The notes under the pieces: model-generated
Database searches by the model: none
What the model was told of the DNA's origin: nothing
The model's input: only the letters and a program-made list of their open reading frames with translations
Made by a program: the position numbers and the translations under genes
Assembly (NCBI GenBank): GCA_964019155.1
Contig: OZ025242.1
Span: 86,675,033-86,739,032 of the forward strand
Origin: Osedax fenrisi
Taxonomy: Eukaryota > Annelida > Polychaeta > Sabellida > Siboglinidae
Length of the DNA stretch: 64,000 nucleotides
Direction: 5' to 3'
Shown: piece after piece, positions 1-14,436 of the stretch
How the letters are laid out: each line of letters starts with the position of its first letter
Position numbering within the stretch: position 1 is the first letter of the stretch

Positions 1-552
1 TAATAAAATTATTTTATTAAAATATATTTATTATAAAAATAAAGTAAAATATAATAAAAAAAATAGTTACAAATTTACCATATTAATAAAATAATGTTTT
101 TATAATGTTAAAAAAACCAAAAAAAAACAACAAAAAAACAAATAAACCAAAAAAACCAAAAAAAACTTTAAAAAAACCGAACCAAAAAAACTGATTCAAA
201 AAACCGACCAACCCTGCCTATTTCAGTCACAAATGTATACTGATTATTTAGTTGGTCTCATAGTTGGCAAAAAACCTTTTTTTAACTCCAGGTTTTTTGT
301 TTTTTTTCATAGTTTTTATTGGTTATTTGGTAGTTTTTATGGTTTATTCAAGGTTTATTCATGGTTTTTTGGTTTTTTCATGGATGAAAATAATTATTTA
401 ATCTCATTATAATTATTATATAATAATATAAAAATTATATTTTGTAATATATGGTCATTTTAATATAGTATGCAAATACATAATATTTATATATAATAGA
501 ATAGCTATTTAATCAAAAAAAAAACATTCCATAAACTAATATTAAAAAAAAA

Positions 553-1372
553 CTGATTTTTCTAAGCAAATATATAACCCTCCCTATATATGCAACATAA
601 TTAATAACTACTACCTGCCGCTGCTAGCTGTAGTATCGAATCACTGAAATAGTATAGGTACTGCGCGGTTTCCATACAACAATATTTATATAGCTCAATT
701 AAAGTACATGCAATATAAATTAGTTTGTACTCACCACATAGATATGTATAGCATTTAAAACACACATCTTAATACTTTTTTATATATTAGCAATAAACAC
801 TTAGTTTTTAGCATATAAATAATAATTTAAACATATTATTTTACATTTTAAAAGTATATAATTTGATAATAATTTACATTATAAACACATAGTTCCTAAA
901 ATTAGCCCGATATAGGTGGCGCTGTAGGTGTTTCGTATACAAAATTGAATTACACGATCACTCGTAGGTGTTATATGATATAAGGGTCCCATCTTTATTC
1001 ATTTACGTGTACATTTAGATGGTACGTCGGTACTACATTTTCGACGTACCATCTGAAACGCCTGCAATTATACATGTAATGAATACAGATAGTACATTGG
1101 GACGTTGGTATGTCTACAATAAATTCATCCATATGTACCATCTTTCCATTGCATAGATGGGATGTTGCCTTTTTTGTAACATGCCGCTGTACCAACGTCC
1201 CATCGTACAATCTGCCTTTACATGTATGTGTATACATATGGGATTGTGCTACATTACACACACATCTTGCTAACTCGGTACATAGGTATGTTACAAAAAA
1301 CGTACAAAACACTTACGATAAAATCGTGTAATTCAATTTTATACATATAACTTGTATCTTTCCTTGGAAAAA
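553..1372 (+). mobile_element. Diverged copy of the 450-bp MITE family, interrupted
   Basis: The left half (about 553-960) follows the intact copy at 52149-52599 in order: degenerate inverted-repeat end, the CTGCCGCTGCTAGC segment, the GCAATATAAATTAG segment and the TATAGGTGGC segment. The family's right end reappears only at about 1340-1372. The intervening ~350 bp is an insertion flanked by a 17-bp perfect inverted repeat (941-957 and 1324-1340) and holding a 13-bp-arm hairpin (1017-1029 and 1042-1054). The homology is seen directly; the exact ends are approximate. Confidence 0.65.
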
Positions 1373-1477
1373 TATTTTCTACTTATATAAATAAACAACA
1401 AGTATAAACATAAATTATGTTACATAATATATTCAAGTAACTCTAAGAATTAAAGTGTAAACATGAATTAAATTTAA

Positions 1478-2653
1478 TACATTTAAATCAGGGTTGATTG
1501 GGTTTTTCATTTGGTTTTTTTCAGTATAATTATAAATAAATATATTTTCATAACAATAATTAATATTTTGATATTAAATTGTTACTTATATAATTTTATT
1601 TACCTAAATAATTTTCAAAGTTAATCAGGAAGTATTTCAAAATCCTTGTTAAAATAAAAAAATCTTATAATTATATTAATATATGTATATATAAAATATT
1701 CAATAAAATTAATAATCTTTTAATAAGAGTTTTTATAAATATTATTTATATATATTTTCTTTTATATCATATAACTCTGTTTGAAGATAAAATATTATTT
1801 AATTAATAACATTTATCATAATAGAACAACATATTTTTTTTATTATTAATTATATGATAATATTATCAATAAGCTATTATTAATAATTTATTATTATAAT
1901 AGTTTCTCTTTGATGATTTTAATTTAAAAAAAAATAATCTTTGATTTTTATTAAGACCATCACACCGAAAAAGTAGGCTGATTTTTCACCAATATCGTAC
2001 CGAATTTTAACAGATTTTCTCTCTCTCTGTTCGACACCCCTACCGATATATCTCCTATATATCACCGATATCACTATTCATCATTTGGAGATGTCTCTAA
2101 ATATTTAACGATTTCTCGACGATTTCATTACTGCGTATATCTGTGAAAAATCGGCCTATTTTTTCGGTGTGAATGTGGCTTTATATATATAATTTAAAAA
2201 ATTATATATTTTTATATTATTATTTAAAATAAAAATTACTTTCATTCACTATTTTATTAATATATTCAAATAGTATTCAATTCAATAGTAAATAGTGAAA
2301 TTTATTCTATACCTTAAAGTATAATTTTACAGTTATAAAAATCATATCTCAATCAAATCTATTATAACAAAGTGTTTTCTCCATATTTTAAAATTCACTA
2401 TAGATATTCTTAAATTTTAACTAAATATACAATCAAACTAAACATATGTGTACATCATACTAAAAACTAATTTTTTTAAATTCCTATACCTTTTATACAA
2501 TAATATATTAATATATTAATAACAAAAATATAATAATTCATTGAAATATTATATTTTTGAAAAAACCGAAAACACCGGATAAAAAAAACCCAATAAACAC
2601 AATAACCCGGGTTTGATGGAAACCGAAAAACCGCCAACCCTGATTTAAATGTA
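1478..2653. mobile_element. ~1.2-kb palindromic-ended element (CAGGGTTG family)
   Basis: The ends are a perfect 19-bp inverted repeat: TACATTTAAATCAGGGTTG at 1478-1496, with its reverse complement at 2635-2653. Just inside lie G/T-rich (left) and C/A-rich (right) tracts that are also complementary. Related ends occur near 200-212, 4645-4690 and 13342-13905. No coding capacity is visible. It is probably a non-autonomous DNA element; no target-site duplication is clear because the outer bases are themselves palindromic. Confidence 0.55.
1961..2171. mobile_element. 211-bp MITE with 29-bp terminal inverted repeats
   Basis: Left end 1961-1989 and right end 2143-2171 are reverse complements over 29 bp with two mismatches, beginning CACACCGAAAAA. 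The core has no open frame. It lies inside the larger palindromic element at 1478-2653, so it inserted later. No convincing target duplication is seen. Confidence 0.7.
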
Positions 2654-4212
2654 TATAATATTATATTATATTAAATATAATAACTATTATTATAATATAT
2701 TACATTTAATTTAGATTTAGACAAAAAACCCTTACAAAAAAAGTAAGCTTAATTAATTTTTTATATAATCAAATTGAAGTTTTAAAATGAATTATAAAGT
2801 GTATATAATTATTATAATAATATAATAGAATATATCATATAATTAATAGTATATTAAATATATGCTATTTATTAAATAATTTAATTTATATTTTGGCAAA
2901 AAACCAAAAATCCTCACAATGCAGAATATTTGAAATTTGACATATGCAATCATAAACAAAAGTAACGTGTACCATGTAATTATAATCAAATATGGCATAT
3001 CGATATTCTGATAATATCATATTCTAACTTTACTAAATTATTTAGTCGTGCTCATAAGAATGCCAGTAATCTCGTACGAGGTAATCCCGTACGAGGTAAT
3101 TTCGTTCGACTTATTTAGTAATCTCGTACGACTTATTAAATTTAATTTATTTAATAATTATACAGTTCTTATACGAATATAGATAATACAATATATGATA
3201 TCAATATATAATAAGTTATTATATATAATGATTAAATAACCTCGTACGAGGTTACTGGCTACCGCTCATAATTATTATGATAATTATTATCATAATATAT
3301 TATAATATACATTTTACTCGTATTATCTTCAATACGATATATAGTTACCACATATACGGTATAAGTTATACCACTACGGCATATGCGTTAATTTACCATC
3401 TTAAAATTTAAAAATCGCGATGAATTAGAACAATTACTAATTTAATTAGTAATTACGATGATATACATTTTATAATAAAAATGTATATCAATTTACATAA
3501 AATTATAATCATTTAAATATAAAATAATATAATACAACAATATTATATTGAAAGACTAACTTCTTGTTTTAGATTTACTTTATTCTTTACCTCTCCTGTT
3601 GATAAAGAGGAGGGTAGGTACATGATGTTTATTATAAAATAAGTTTTAAATAATATTAGAAACACAAGAATAACAAAATTTATATCAATATATTTATCAC
3701 GTGATACTACACCAACACTTTTATTACTCTTTTAATTATTATTAAATAAATTTGTATAGCTAATTATCATTATATCATTATTATTTATTTATATATTAGG
3801 ATAAGAAAATTAAAAATTAAAAAATATAAACAATGTTTCTTACGAGTTATTACGTATAGTATAAAAAGTATTTTTATCATTGCGCATTTATATTTTTATT
3901 TGAATTAATCCTGGATTATATCCGGAATTAAAAGGGAATTAATGTTTTATTTATTTTAGATTTTCATGATTACTATCCTTAATATTACTATTAAATGTAT
4001 TATATATTAATTTAGTAACTTTTAGTTAACAAATAAATTTACCCGATGTAATTTTTTTTTAAATATATATTTATTATTGCGAACTATTTACTTAGATGTA
4101 AATTATCTTTATCCTCAAATTAACAAATTCAAATATACTTTTACAGCGAAAATTATTTTAATATTCTTTTTATTATCTTAAATCTATTTTATATCCATTT
4201 TAGTATTCTAAA

Positions 4213-4332
4213 ATGGATAACGTTGAGAGCAATATATTGTTTCTACTGGAGTGTAAAGATATACCAGACTTTGGAAATGATGTTCCTTTGATTGTTGATA
4301 CTAATACAAAATTAGATGATTTGACGCAAATG
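4213..4332 (+). CDS. SQSTM1/NBR1-like exon 1 (PB1, first half)
   Basis: The exon has 40 codons from ATG to a donor at ATG|GTTACT, phase 0. It encodes MDNVESNILFLLECKDIPDF and a second segment ending LDDLTQM, matching PB1 strand 1 with its lysine, strand 2 and helix 1. Length and phase fit exon 2 exactly when the PB1 of NBR1 is used as guide. The surroundings are AT-only, so the codon-like composition stands out. Confidence 0.65.
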
Positions 4333-7300
4333 GTTACTCTAAATTAATTTAATTATTAAAGTTTAATAATTATAATAATTTTAAATTAAATTTACTATAT
4401 TTAATAGAATAGTAAGGAGGGGCAAATTATTCTTCGTGCTACACTAAAATAAATTTGAAAAAGATATTTTTTCAAATCTGATATTTTTAATATTATTTTT
4501 GTTTGTAATATTATATTATATTCCTGTGTCTCAAAATTCCTGTCTTGTTCAATTTTATAAATCATAAGACACAAATGCAGTATGGCGCATATTCAAGTCC
4601 CGTCCGAACAATTAAAAATATATATTAAAATAATATTTAGAAGCAGGGTTGATTCGGTTTTTTCAAGTGGTTTTTTCATTTTTTTTAAATCAATTTAACT
4701 TTTAAAATATGTTATAATATAAGTTATAATTGCTTAAATTATATGTTATATCAGGGAGTGGATAGGACACTCATCTAAGTACACTTACATGCTTACGAAT
4801 CGTAGGCTACTATACAATTATTATATGATTAAAAGTGTAATTATGCCATCATTAGGCTGAATATTTTAATTATGAAGTGTTTATATATTAAAATGTACAA
4901 AAATATCTTTTTGATGGTAATACATTATTACTAATGATAGTTATTTATATGTAATAGGCTATTACTAATAGCCAACAATTACCAAATTTAGTCATTTTAT
5001 TTAATAATATTAAGTAAAGTACGTTTATAGTATCTTGTAACTTATCCTAATATAATATGATCCATTTATCATACAATTCTATGATTTAAAAGTATATTTT
5101 CAATAATATTTATTATTTTTTAATACAAAAATTTGTTAAACAAATATATTATTATAATATTATATAAATGTTATAAATATGAATCAAAAATAATCATATT
5201 ATATAATTACATTTGATTGATTGATAATTTATTTAAGAAAATACATTGTCGAAATATGTAATCGAAAGTACAAAGTATAAATATTTTCTAACGATAACAT
5301 ACGTTATAGAAATAAACAAGAATATACAAAATTAAAAAAATTAAAACGTTTTACAGTTACCGTAAAAATGAATGAAATAAATTATATAGTAAAAATTATC
5401 GAAAATAGAAATAAAATAATCAAAAATAGAAATAAAATACATTTTTTTATGTGGCATAGAAATATTCAATTTCTACTTTAACTTTATAGAAATCTTTTTT
5501 ATCTTTGTAACTGTAACTGTAATAGTAATAAATTATTAGTTATATAATTTAATATTTAAATGATAAATTTTAAATATATTATAAACAGAATATGTTAACA
5601 ATCAAATAAACCAATACTAGAATGAAACAAACAAATAGTGTAATACTTATCAAAATCTGTAATAATAGTACATTATTAATTTTATATTTTAATTGTATAA
5701 TAAATTTGAAACATATATATATATATACAAACAGAACACGTTAAAAATAAAATAAACCAATATATCTATACACAAACAGAAGTTATGTTTATGAACACAT
5801 TAATACAAAATAAAACAAACAAATAATATTACGATTTGATATTATATTTTTATTTAAATAGCTCTACAAATTATATCAATTCATTTATAATTATTTCACA
5901 ATAATGGTTTTTAATAACTGAGGAACATATTAAAATTAGTGTATAAGTTTGAATAATAAGTAATGTTAATTTCACATATAAATAGATATTTATGGAATAA
6001 TGTTTTTCAATGAAAAGTATTCATTATTAAATTATATTTGATTAAAAAATGTGTTATATTTTAAAATAATATCTACTTATTGATAAATAATAAATTATTG
6101 ACATTTAGATAATAATCTATTTTATTATATGTTATAATATTATTGAATAATATTTAATAAATAATATGACATACTTGATAATATTTAATAATTTTTTAAA
6201 TATATTTATATATATTATTATATAATATATTTGTAACATGCATATCCATAAAAAATAATAGATTCTACGATTCCAACACTTCCATTATGTGATATGACTA
6301 TATATTTTAAAATCATAATACAAATAATACAATTTAGTAATTTTTTTTATGAAAGTATTAAAATTTGTACTTTTTGCTTTTTACGAGAAAAAAAAACCTG
6401 TTTAGAAGTGATCTAATATAATAATTATAATAAGTGTGTATACATAAATGATTGGCAATCATTAAAAGCATGGATGCCTTATACGAGAAAGTCTTCGAAG
6501 GGACATTATAGCCATTTGGTTATAAGTTAATAAAAACTCCAATAAGTTCCTGGATGGAATGAAAAGAAGACTCCGCCTGAATACAAAATATAAAATAGGA
6601 TCTCCACATCAGTCCGATTGCAAAGTACATGAACTTGAAAATTATGTTATTATATCATATATATATATATATAGAATTATGTGTATAAATGTACTATTGA
6701 CATCAACATATAAGTTCTAAAAGATATTAATTTGAAAATTTACTAACTTAGTATTAACCATAATCGATGTATGTCAACTAATTCTAATTTTATATTATAT
6801 ACAAATAATTCAGTAATAAATCAGAAAAACTGTATATAAATATTATCAATTAAAAATCGACATCCTTACAAAACTTCTGAAAGATGTCGATATTACACTT
6901 GTTCACATGATCCTATATATATTATTTTTGTTGTTGATAACAAATGTAAATTTTTCATACGTAAGTATGAAAAATAATACTAACTATCAGTTAGTAACTA
7001 ATAATAATATATATATATATATATATATTAACTGCCTGTGCTGACACACAAGCAGTAGGACACGTATTCTAGCCTCGTCCGGACCATTAATTAATTAGGT
7101 ATTAATAAAATGGGTCTTAAAATATTATTTAGAAGTGATCTTATATAATTGTGTATAAATAAATGATCGGCTCTCGTTAAAACCATGGATGCCTTAACAT
7201 GAGAGCGGCTTCGAAGGGACATTAAAGCCATATATGGTTATAAGTGAAAACTTCATCTAAGTTCCTGGATGGGATGAAAGGACTCCACCAAATAAAAATA

Positions 7301-10300
7301 ACATTAACAAATAACAATATATATATATATATAAATATGTGTTTTCAATATATATTGAAAATGTGAAGTAAAAATATGCATTATAATATTATTTAATGAT
7401 TATTAAGAAGTATTGTACATGTTATGTACCCGATGAATATTGTTATACATCAATACTACTAGTAGTAAATATAGTTATATTGTAATTAATTAAATAATAT
7501 ATTATATACAAATAAATTATTTAATTTTATATATTATGTGTTTATATACATAAATAAAATTAAAAATTGTATATATATATGGAACAAATGTGAAATTTAC
7601 GAACGTGAAATTTACAAACTGTCGAAATTCTTATAGTAAAATATTAATGTTTTACAAATATAAAAATTGGTATAAAATTAAATATATATAGAGAATCTTA
7701 TTATGTAAACAACATTATTATTTCGTCTATAATTATTGTAACAACACTAGCGCGTAACATAGTGTTAAAATGTTATCACGAATTCTCTGCAACTGATGGA
7801 TATTGGGGAGAAAGTCGAACGCCCTACTACCATTCAACGCCAAGTATTACGTAACACGACATCTCAACGAGCCGAATGTAACACTTATTTAACTACGATT
7901 ATCTTCTAGTTCTTCATTATTATCTATTCCGTCGATTGTTATATAACTTATATATTGTATGCAGTAAAAACTGACTTTTATAAATGAAATTTATTATATT
8001 TTATTAATACATTAAAAACATATATATATATATATATATAATAAATATTTAAATATATTATATATAATAAACAAACGATATATAATGAATATATAACAAT
8101 TGTATATAATATATATATATATATATATTATCATACGTCTTGTAAATCTGCAGTATTGGGATAGTTTATTGGTGACATTTCAATGATATTATTATTATTA
8201 TCAGATTTAGGCAATGCCAGGGTAATTATAGAAGCAGCGTTGCTTATCGAGACAATTACCCCTTTATTAACATGATAAGCTTCATTATAGATAAGAATAA
8301 TAAATAAATAATAATATTATAATAATATGACTATGTCACAACTATAGCTTCTATTAAAGTCGAAGACACTATTTACAACGCGACAACTTATATGATGTCT
8401 ATTATTACCTTTAACATCACTACTCCGATACATTTGATTATTCATATGCCTTAACACGAGAGCCACTTCGAACGGACATTAGAGCCATATATAGTTATAA
8501 GTGAAAGCTGCATCTAAGTACCTGGATGGGATGAAAGGACTCCACCGAATAACAACAATGTAGACCGTTGTTATTCATTCCAGTCGTACAACAGTAGTCC
8601 CCCTTTCACACCTTTCAAGATTTAGTTATATAGTATTTATAAATTACGGACTCGATTATGAATTGTTCAACTGACACTGTCCTCGGAGAATACACAATCT
8701 AGCGTAGAATGATATTCGTGGATTAATATAATAAATATATTCGTAAAAATATTAATATATAATAATATAATAATAATATTTATTAGAAGAATTTTCATAA
8801 TTTTTTTTCTGTTGAATTATAATAATATTTATATAATATTTTCTTCTAAAAGTCTTCAAAGTAATATGACTATTTTCTGTTGTTGTTGCCCAGCTCTATA
8901 ATAAAATATAATAGTATAAATGGTGTAGTGATTTCCGAATTCTAACTGGTCACCTAGACTCGTCACCATTCCTCAAGATCGTTGTTAGTTCTAGCATCGT
9001 GTTGATACACGCAACACTGCCGTATCGCAAGTTTAACTCAACATGTCCAGCACAAAGTCTCGCTTATGAAACGATTATTTTATTTATTGTTACGATAACT
9101 GTCATACTTGATAATTTTTGTTATTTTGTGTTATACTTTTTTTATTCCTATATAGTATACCATTGTTATCGTTTGTTATGTATTTCGTATCTTCGACTAT
9201 ATATTTATCTAAAAAATCAATAAACACCTCTATTTTAACTTATTGGTTCGATTTTAAAAATAATAGTTAAAAAGATATATAATGAATTAGAATGTTAATT
9301 TTAGTAAATACAACCGATACCACGATGTTAATATTTAATTCTTATCTTATGATCGATGCTTTATGAAAACTTATAACTATTGGTCTTTACTCGTATATAT
9401 ATAATATACATATAAAACATTTTATTATTAAATGTAATTCTGACTAACCGGGTTTCATTAACCCATATATATTCTAGTATAATTTTGATATTTAGAAATT
9501 TATATTTACAATGCATTTTGTTTTCTATTAATTAGAAATACATTATTTTTTTTATATTATATTTATGGTTAAATTATCTTATATATTAAAAATAAATATG
9601 GTGCATATATAGGACTTCTATTGCACATTTGTGAAATTTTATTTTAGGATTGAATTATTTTAACGCATCATGGTTTTTTATTACATCATTGAATTTGATA
9701 TACAAATCAATTAAAAATTCATTTTTAAATTAATGATTTCAATATGATTATATTAAAATAGTAATATTGCGTAATACAAATTATAGAATATTAACATAAA
9801 TAGAAAAATTTAGAAATATAGAAAAAAATCCTTCAATTTAAATGAATTTGTAAATAAATTTGTATTTTAACATATTTTTAAATAAATATAAATTATAAAT
9901 GTATATCTTGTCCTGACCATTAATTCAATATTAAAATAATTTCAAATTTTAAACCATAATTAACTTTAAAATTAACTATTAATTTGATAATTCCAAAATT
10001 ATAATGTAATATTAAGATAAATATATTCTATAATATACATATAGGGCAATTTATAAACGCAATAGATAAATATTATATTATACTTGTATATTTTATTGAT
10101 TATATAGATATTTATAATTCTTTTTCTGATTGTATTTTTACAGTGTGAGTATTTAACGGTTTGTAATTTCATAATAAGAATTCACAGAGATGTTCTTGTT
10201 ATGTTTGTATTACAATATATACACAAACTTTGTAAATGTCACGGTTGTTCCAACCCCAAGTTTTATATGTATAGTTCATTAATTCAGTATCTTTTTTATT

Positions 10301-13300
10301 TACATATAATATATGCGATATATAACTAGTGAATTAGGTCACTCGGTATGTTGTTATTGTTTACAATAATGATTCATAGTGATTAATCATAGTTATATGA
10401 AGGTTACGAATTACACATGAACCAAGTTCTCATAATATATATTGTCTAGACAAACAACTTCTGATATATTTATAGTGTTTCATTTTTTTTTTAATTCTTA
10501 ATAAATTTGTTATATTTTAAATATGATTTCTTGTATTAATATAATATTAATATAATCATTATATTATAATGTATAAATATTTTATTAAAAATACACATTT
10601 ATTCATAAATTTATAAAAAATTTGATTCGAATTGAACGACATTTATTTATATTATTTATGTCGACATTCAAAATAATATAATTTGTATTAAATTATATAT
10701 ATATTCATATTGAAATCATTGATTTAAAAACGAGTGTATGCATTTATTTTGTATCTAATTCAATTTTGTACTCCCGGACCGCGATACAATACGATGAAAT
10801 CACTCAAGCGGAACATAATAGTTTCACTAAATACGCGTTATCACAAGTCCTGTCCTCCTATTTAGGTATATACGAATATATGTATATAACTTACGATATA
10901 CTCGAATATATAGATATGCATGTTACGCAAGTTATAATGCCCGGCCCACACACATATGTTAGCCAGTTGTAATACCTATGCCCCCCCCCACACACAGATG
11001 TTAGCCAGTTGTGGCATTGACGAGGGTGAGGTGTACTACGTGAACGGTAAGAAGAAGACTGTTATCATTAACAGCGAGCTGGTCCTCGATAACGTCTACA
11101 ATGTAAGTCTACCTGCACGCTTGTATAACTACGCCTTTCGACGATTGTTTTGATAATAAATCTTTTATTACCAATATCTATTATTATTATTACTATTATT
11201 AAATAATATTACTTCTATATTATTATTATTATCTATAAGCGTCTGAAACACTATTATCTATAAGCGTCTGAAACACTATTATCTATAAGCGTCTGAAACA
11301 CTATTATCTATAAGCGTCTGAAACACTATTATCTATAAGCGTCTGAAATACTATTATCTAAGCGTCTGAAATACTATTATCTATAAGCGTCTGAAACACT
11401 ATTATCTAAGCGTCTGAAACACTATTATCTATAAGCGTCTGAAATACTATTATCTAAGCGTCTGAAATACTATTATCTAAGCGTCTGAAATACTATTATC
11501 TAAGCGTCTGAAATACTATTATCTAAGCGTCTGAAATACTATTATCTAAGCGTCTGAAATACTATTATCTAAGCGTCTGAAACACTATTATTACGACGTA
11601 GCGATGATAACATTAGCTCACGTAACCACACGCAGTACGCCAGAGAGAACAGCGGAACGGTGAACATTGTGATCAAGGAAATAGGGTTTGTATAGCACTC
11701 CTCCTCCTCCTCCCGTTTAATCGTTGACCTTTAACCTCTTCCCCCCCTCCCCTGACCTATATAGCGGATATCCTAAAGCGTCTTCATCTAAAACCGCGCG
11801 CAAATACAAACCCGACGTTAGTACGCGCTCGATATCGACCAATAGCGTCGCTCGATTTACACCCTATTATATACACCTTCCTTTTAGGTCATTGAGTATC
11901 ACTCCGAACCTAACGACGATTCATTTGATGCCGAAGCCGTCTCGAAGCTTGAGTTACTGACCAAAGTGAGCAACTACGATACAGGTAAATATCTCTCATT
12001 CCTCTCATTCCTCTTCCCCTTACTTTCACATTCATCCCTTTCCCATTCGTCTCTTAATTTCACATTTTTAAATAATTATATTAGGTTTCGCATAAAAGTA
12101 GGCACCTTTTTTATAATGATTTAATTAAATAAAATAAAAATCGTGTACTAAGCACGATATTTTATAGGCTCACTTAGGGATATAATGCAGCTACTAAAAC
12201 AGAAGAATTAAACTTAATAAATCAAACAACCCAAAAATATCAATCCGCAAATATATATATTAAACATTGTTTATTATTTTTGTTAAATGTGACTACTTTG
12301 ATGCATCTCGGTTATGGTTATTATCGTGGATTTGAATTTTTCGAACCTCTAATTTTAAAGATTATAAACCTTAAATCTACGCAACTCTGCCTATTTATAC
12401 TCTGCCGCGCTCTCTTACTACACAACGAACTCTTGTCATTATACTATCATCATACCCGGCATACGTTTACTGATATACCGACACCATTACAGACATCATA
12501 CACACATCATTGATGTTATCATTACTGATATACCGACACCATTACAGACATCATACACACATCATTGATGTTATCATTACTGATATACCGACACCATTAC
12601 AGACATCATACACACATCATTGATGTTATCATTACCGATATACCGACACCATTACAGACATCATACACACATCATTGATGTTATCATTACCGATATACCG
12701 ACACCATTACAGACATCATACACAAATCATTGATGTTATCATTACCGATATACCGACACCATTACAGACATCATACACACATCATTGATGTTATCATTAC
12801 CGATATACCGACACCATTACAGACATCATACACACATCATTGATGTTATCATTACCGATATACCGACACCATTACAGACATCATACACACATCATTGATG
12901 TTATCATTACCGATATACCGACACCATTACAGACATCATACACACATCATTGATGTTATCATTACCGATATACCGACACCATTACAGACATCATACACAC
13001 ATCATTGATGTTATCATTACTGATATACCGACACCATTACAGACATCATACTGACATCGTCGATGGTACAGTGACATCCCACTGCCATCATTTTTATCGA
13101 CGTTACCATCACCGTTATCTTCACACCTGACATTAACCTATCATCACCTCCTCCTCGTGGCGGTGAACAGATCTGAAGTCAGCCGAAACTTGCGAACTCT
13201 GTCTGAACATGATATTCGGCATTCGCTACAAGTGCAAGTCAGTAGTAGTAGTAGTCACCACTAAGTAGACCATAGTTCCGGTACAGATCATTCTAGAATG

Positions 13301-14253
13301 TAATTGTATTGTTTGTATAACAAACCTCTAATACCATATAACCAGGGTTGGCCGAGATTGGGTTTTTGGGTTTAAAACCTTTTGATATTTTTTGTGGTTT
13401 TTGTGGTTTTTCGATTTTTTATATTAATAAATTATACATTTAATAATTGTAATTCTAATAGATATACATATAATATATATATTACATTATGTAACTAATT
13501 CTAGATTTTAAGAAAATATATAAATAATGTTATAAAATTTATATAATATAAAAATATGAATATAATAAATAGTATTACCTCCCATGTATTACTATTAAAA
13601 ATCAAATTCTATAGAATAGATATAATATTTTTCAATAGAAAATAATTAAAATTCAATAAAAATACAATTTCATAGAAATTGATTCAATAAAAAAATATGT
13701 TATTACAATTCTATAGAATAAAATGATATAAAAAATAATACAATAGAAAAAATTAATCATTTTTAAATTTAAAGGTATAAAATGATTTTATACCTTTTAA
13801 TTTTTTATGAAAAACCACAAAAACCTCAGTAAAACACCAAAAACCACAGTAAAACCCAACAACCACAGCAACATATTTTGGGGTTTTTGCCATCCATGCA
13901 TATAACACTATATAGAGTTTTTTATAGAACTATGATAATCAGATGAAAATAGTTTAATTAATTTCAATAATTAATTAAATTAATTAATTATTGAAATTAA
14001 TATATCTTCTTTTTTTCATTAAATTTTCAATAAATATTATTAAAACATACATATATATTTGAGATTTGAATTTTATCCAGAACCATTATTTTAAGATTTG
14101 AAGCACTAATAAATATATATATATATATATATATTTATAAATTTAATATAACAGTTTATTTGACAATTATATAATTCACACGATATATAATATTATTTAT
14201 ATTGTAATAATAATATAAATATTACTAAACACATTATATTGTATTACTATTAT

Positions 14254-14315
<62 letters not shown>

Positions 14316-14396
14316 AAACAAACATTGTTATACTGTGTTATCATATAAACTTTAGTAGCAACTTATATATCTATAAACATGTAATCCTTTATTCAA

Positions 14397-14436
<40 letters not shown>

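Larger units (their letters stand above)
1..4212. other. AT-rich non-coding DNA with nested inverted-repeat elements
   Basis: No exon-like stretch is visible. The region holds the end of a G/T-rich palindromic element (to about 212), a diverged MITE copy (about 553-1372), a ~1.2-kb palindromic element (1478-2653) with a small MITE inside it, and otherwise simple AT-rich sequence. Open frames at 995-1331 lie inside a repeat insertion and overlap on both strands, so I do not treat them as genes. Confidence 0.6.
4333..10997 (+). other. Large first intron of the SQSTM1/NBR1-like gene
   Basis: This is 6.7 kb of AT-rich sequence between the two PB1 exons. It contains one SINE with a damaged tRNA-like head, two SINE tails, a SINE-head fragment (about 4560-4640), two copies of a retroposon-like 3' tail (5212-5365 minus, 9065-9225 plus), a short dispersed palindromic element (8198-8274) and a balanced-composition patch near 7740-7910 that has no clear identity. 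Confidence 0.5.

Noticed and set aside
10766..10972. Frames at 10766-10972, including an ATG at 10794 with a possible donor
   Set aside because: I first considered it as the N-terminal PB1 exon, but 4213-4332 fits the first half of PB1 much better in pattern, length and phase.
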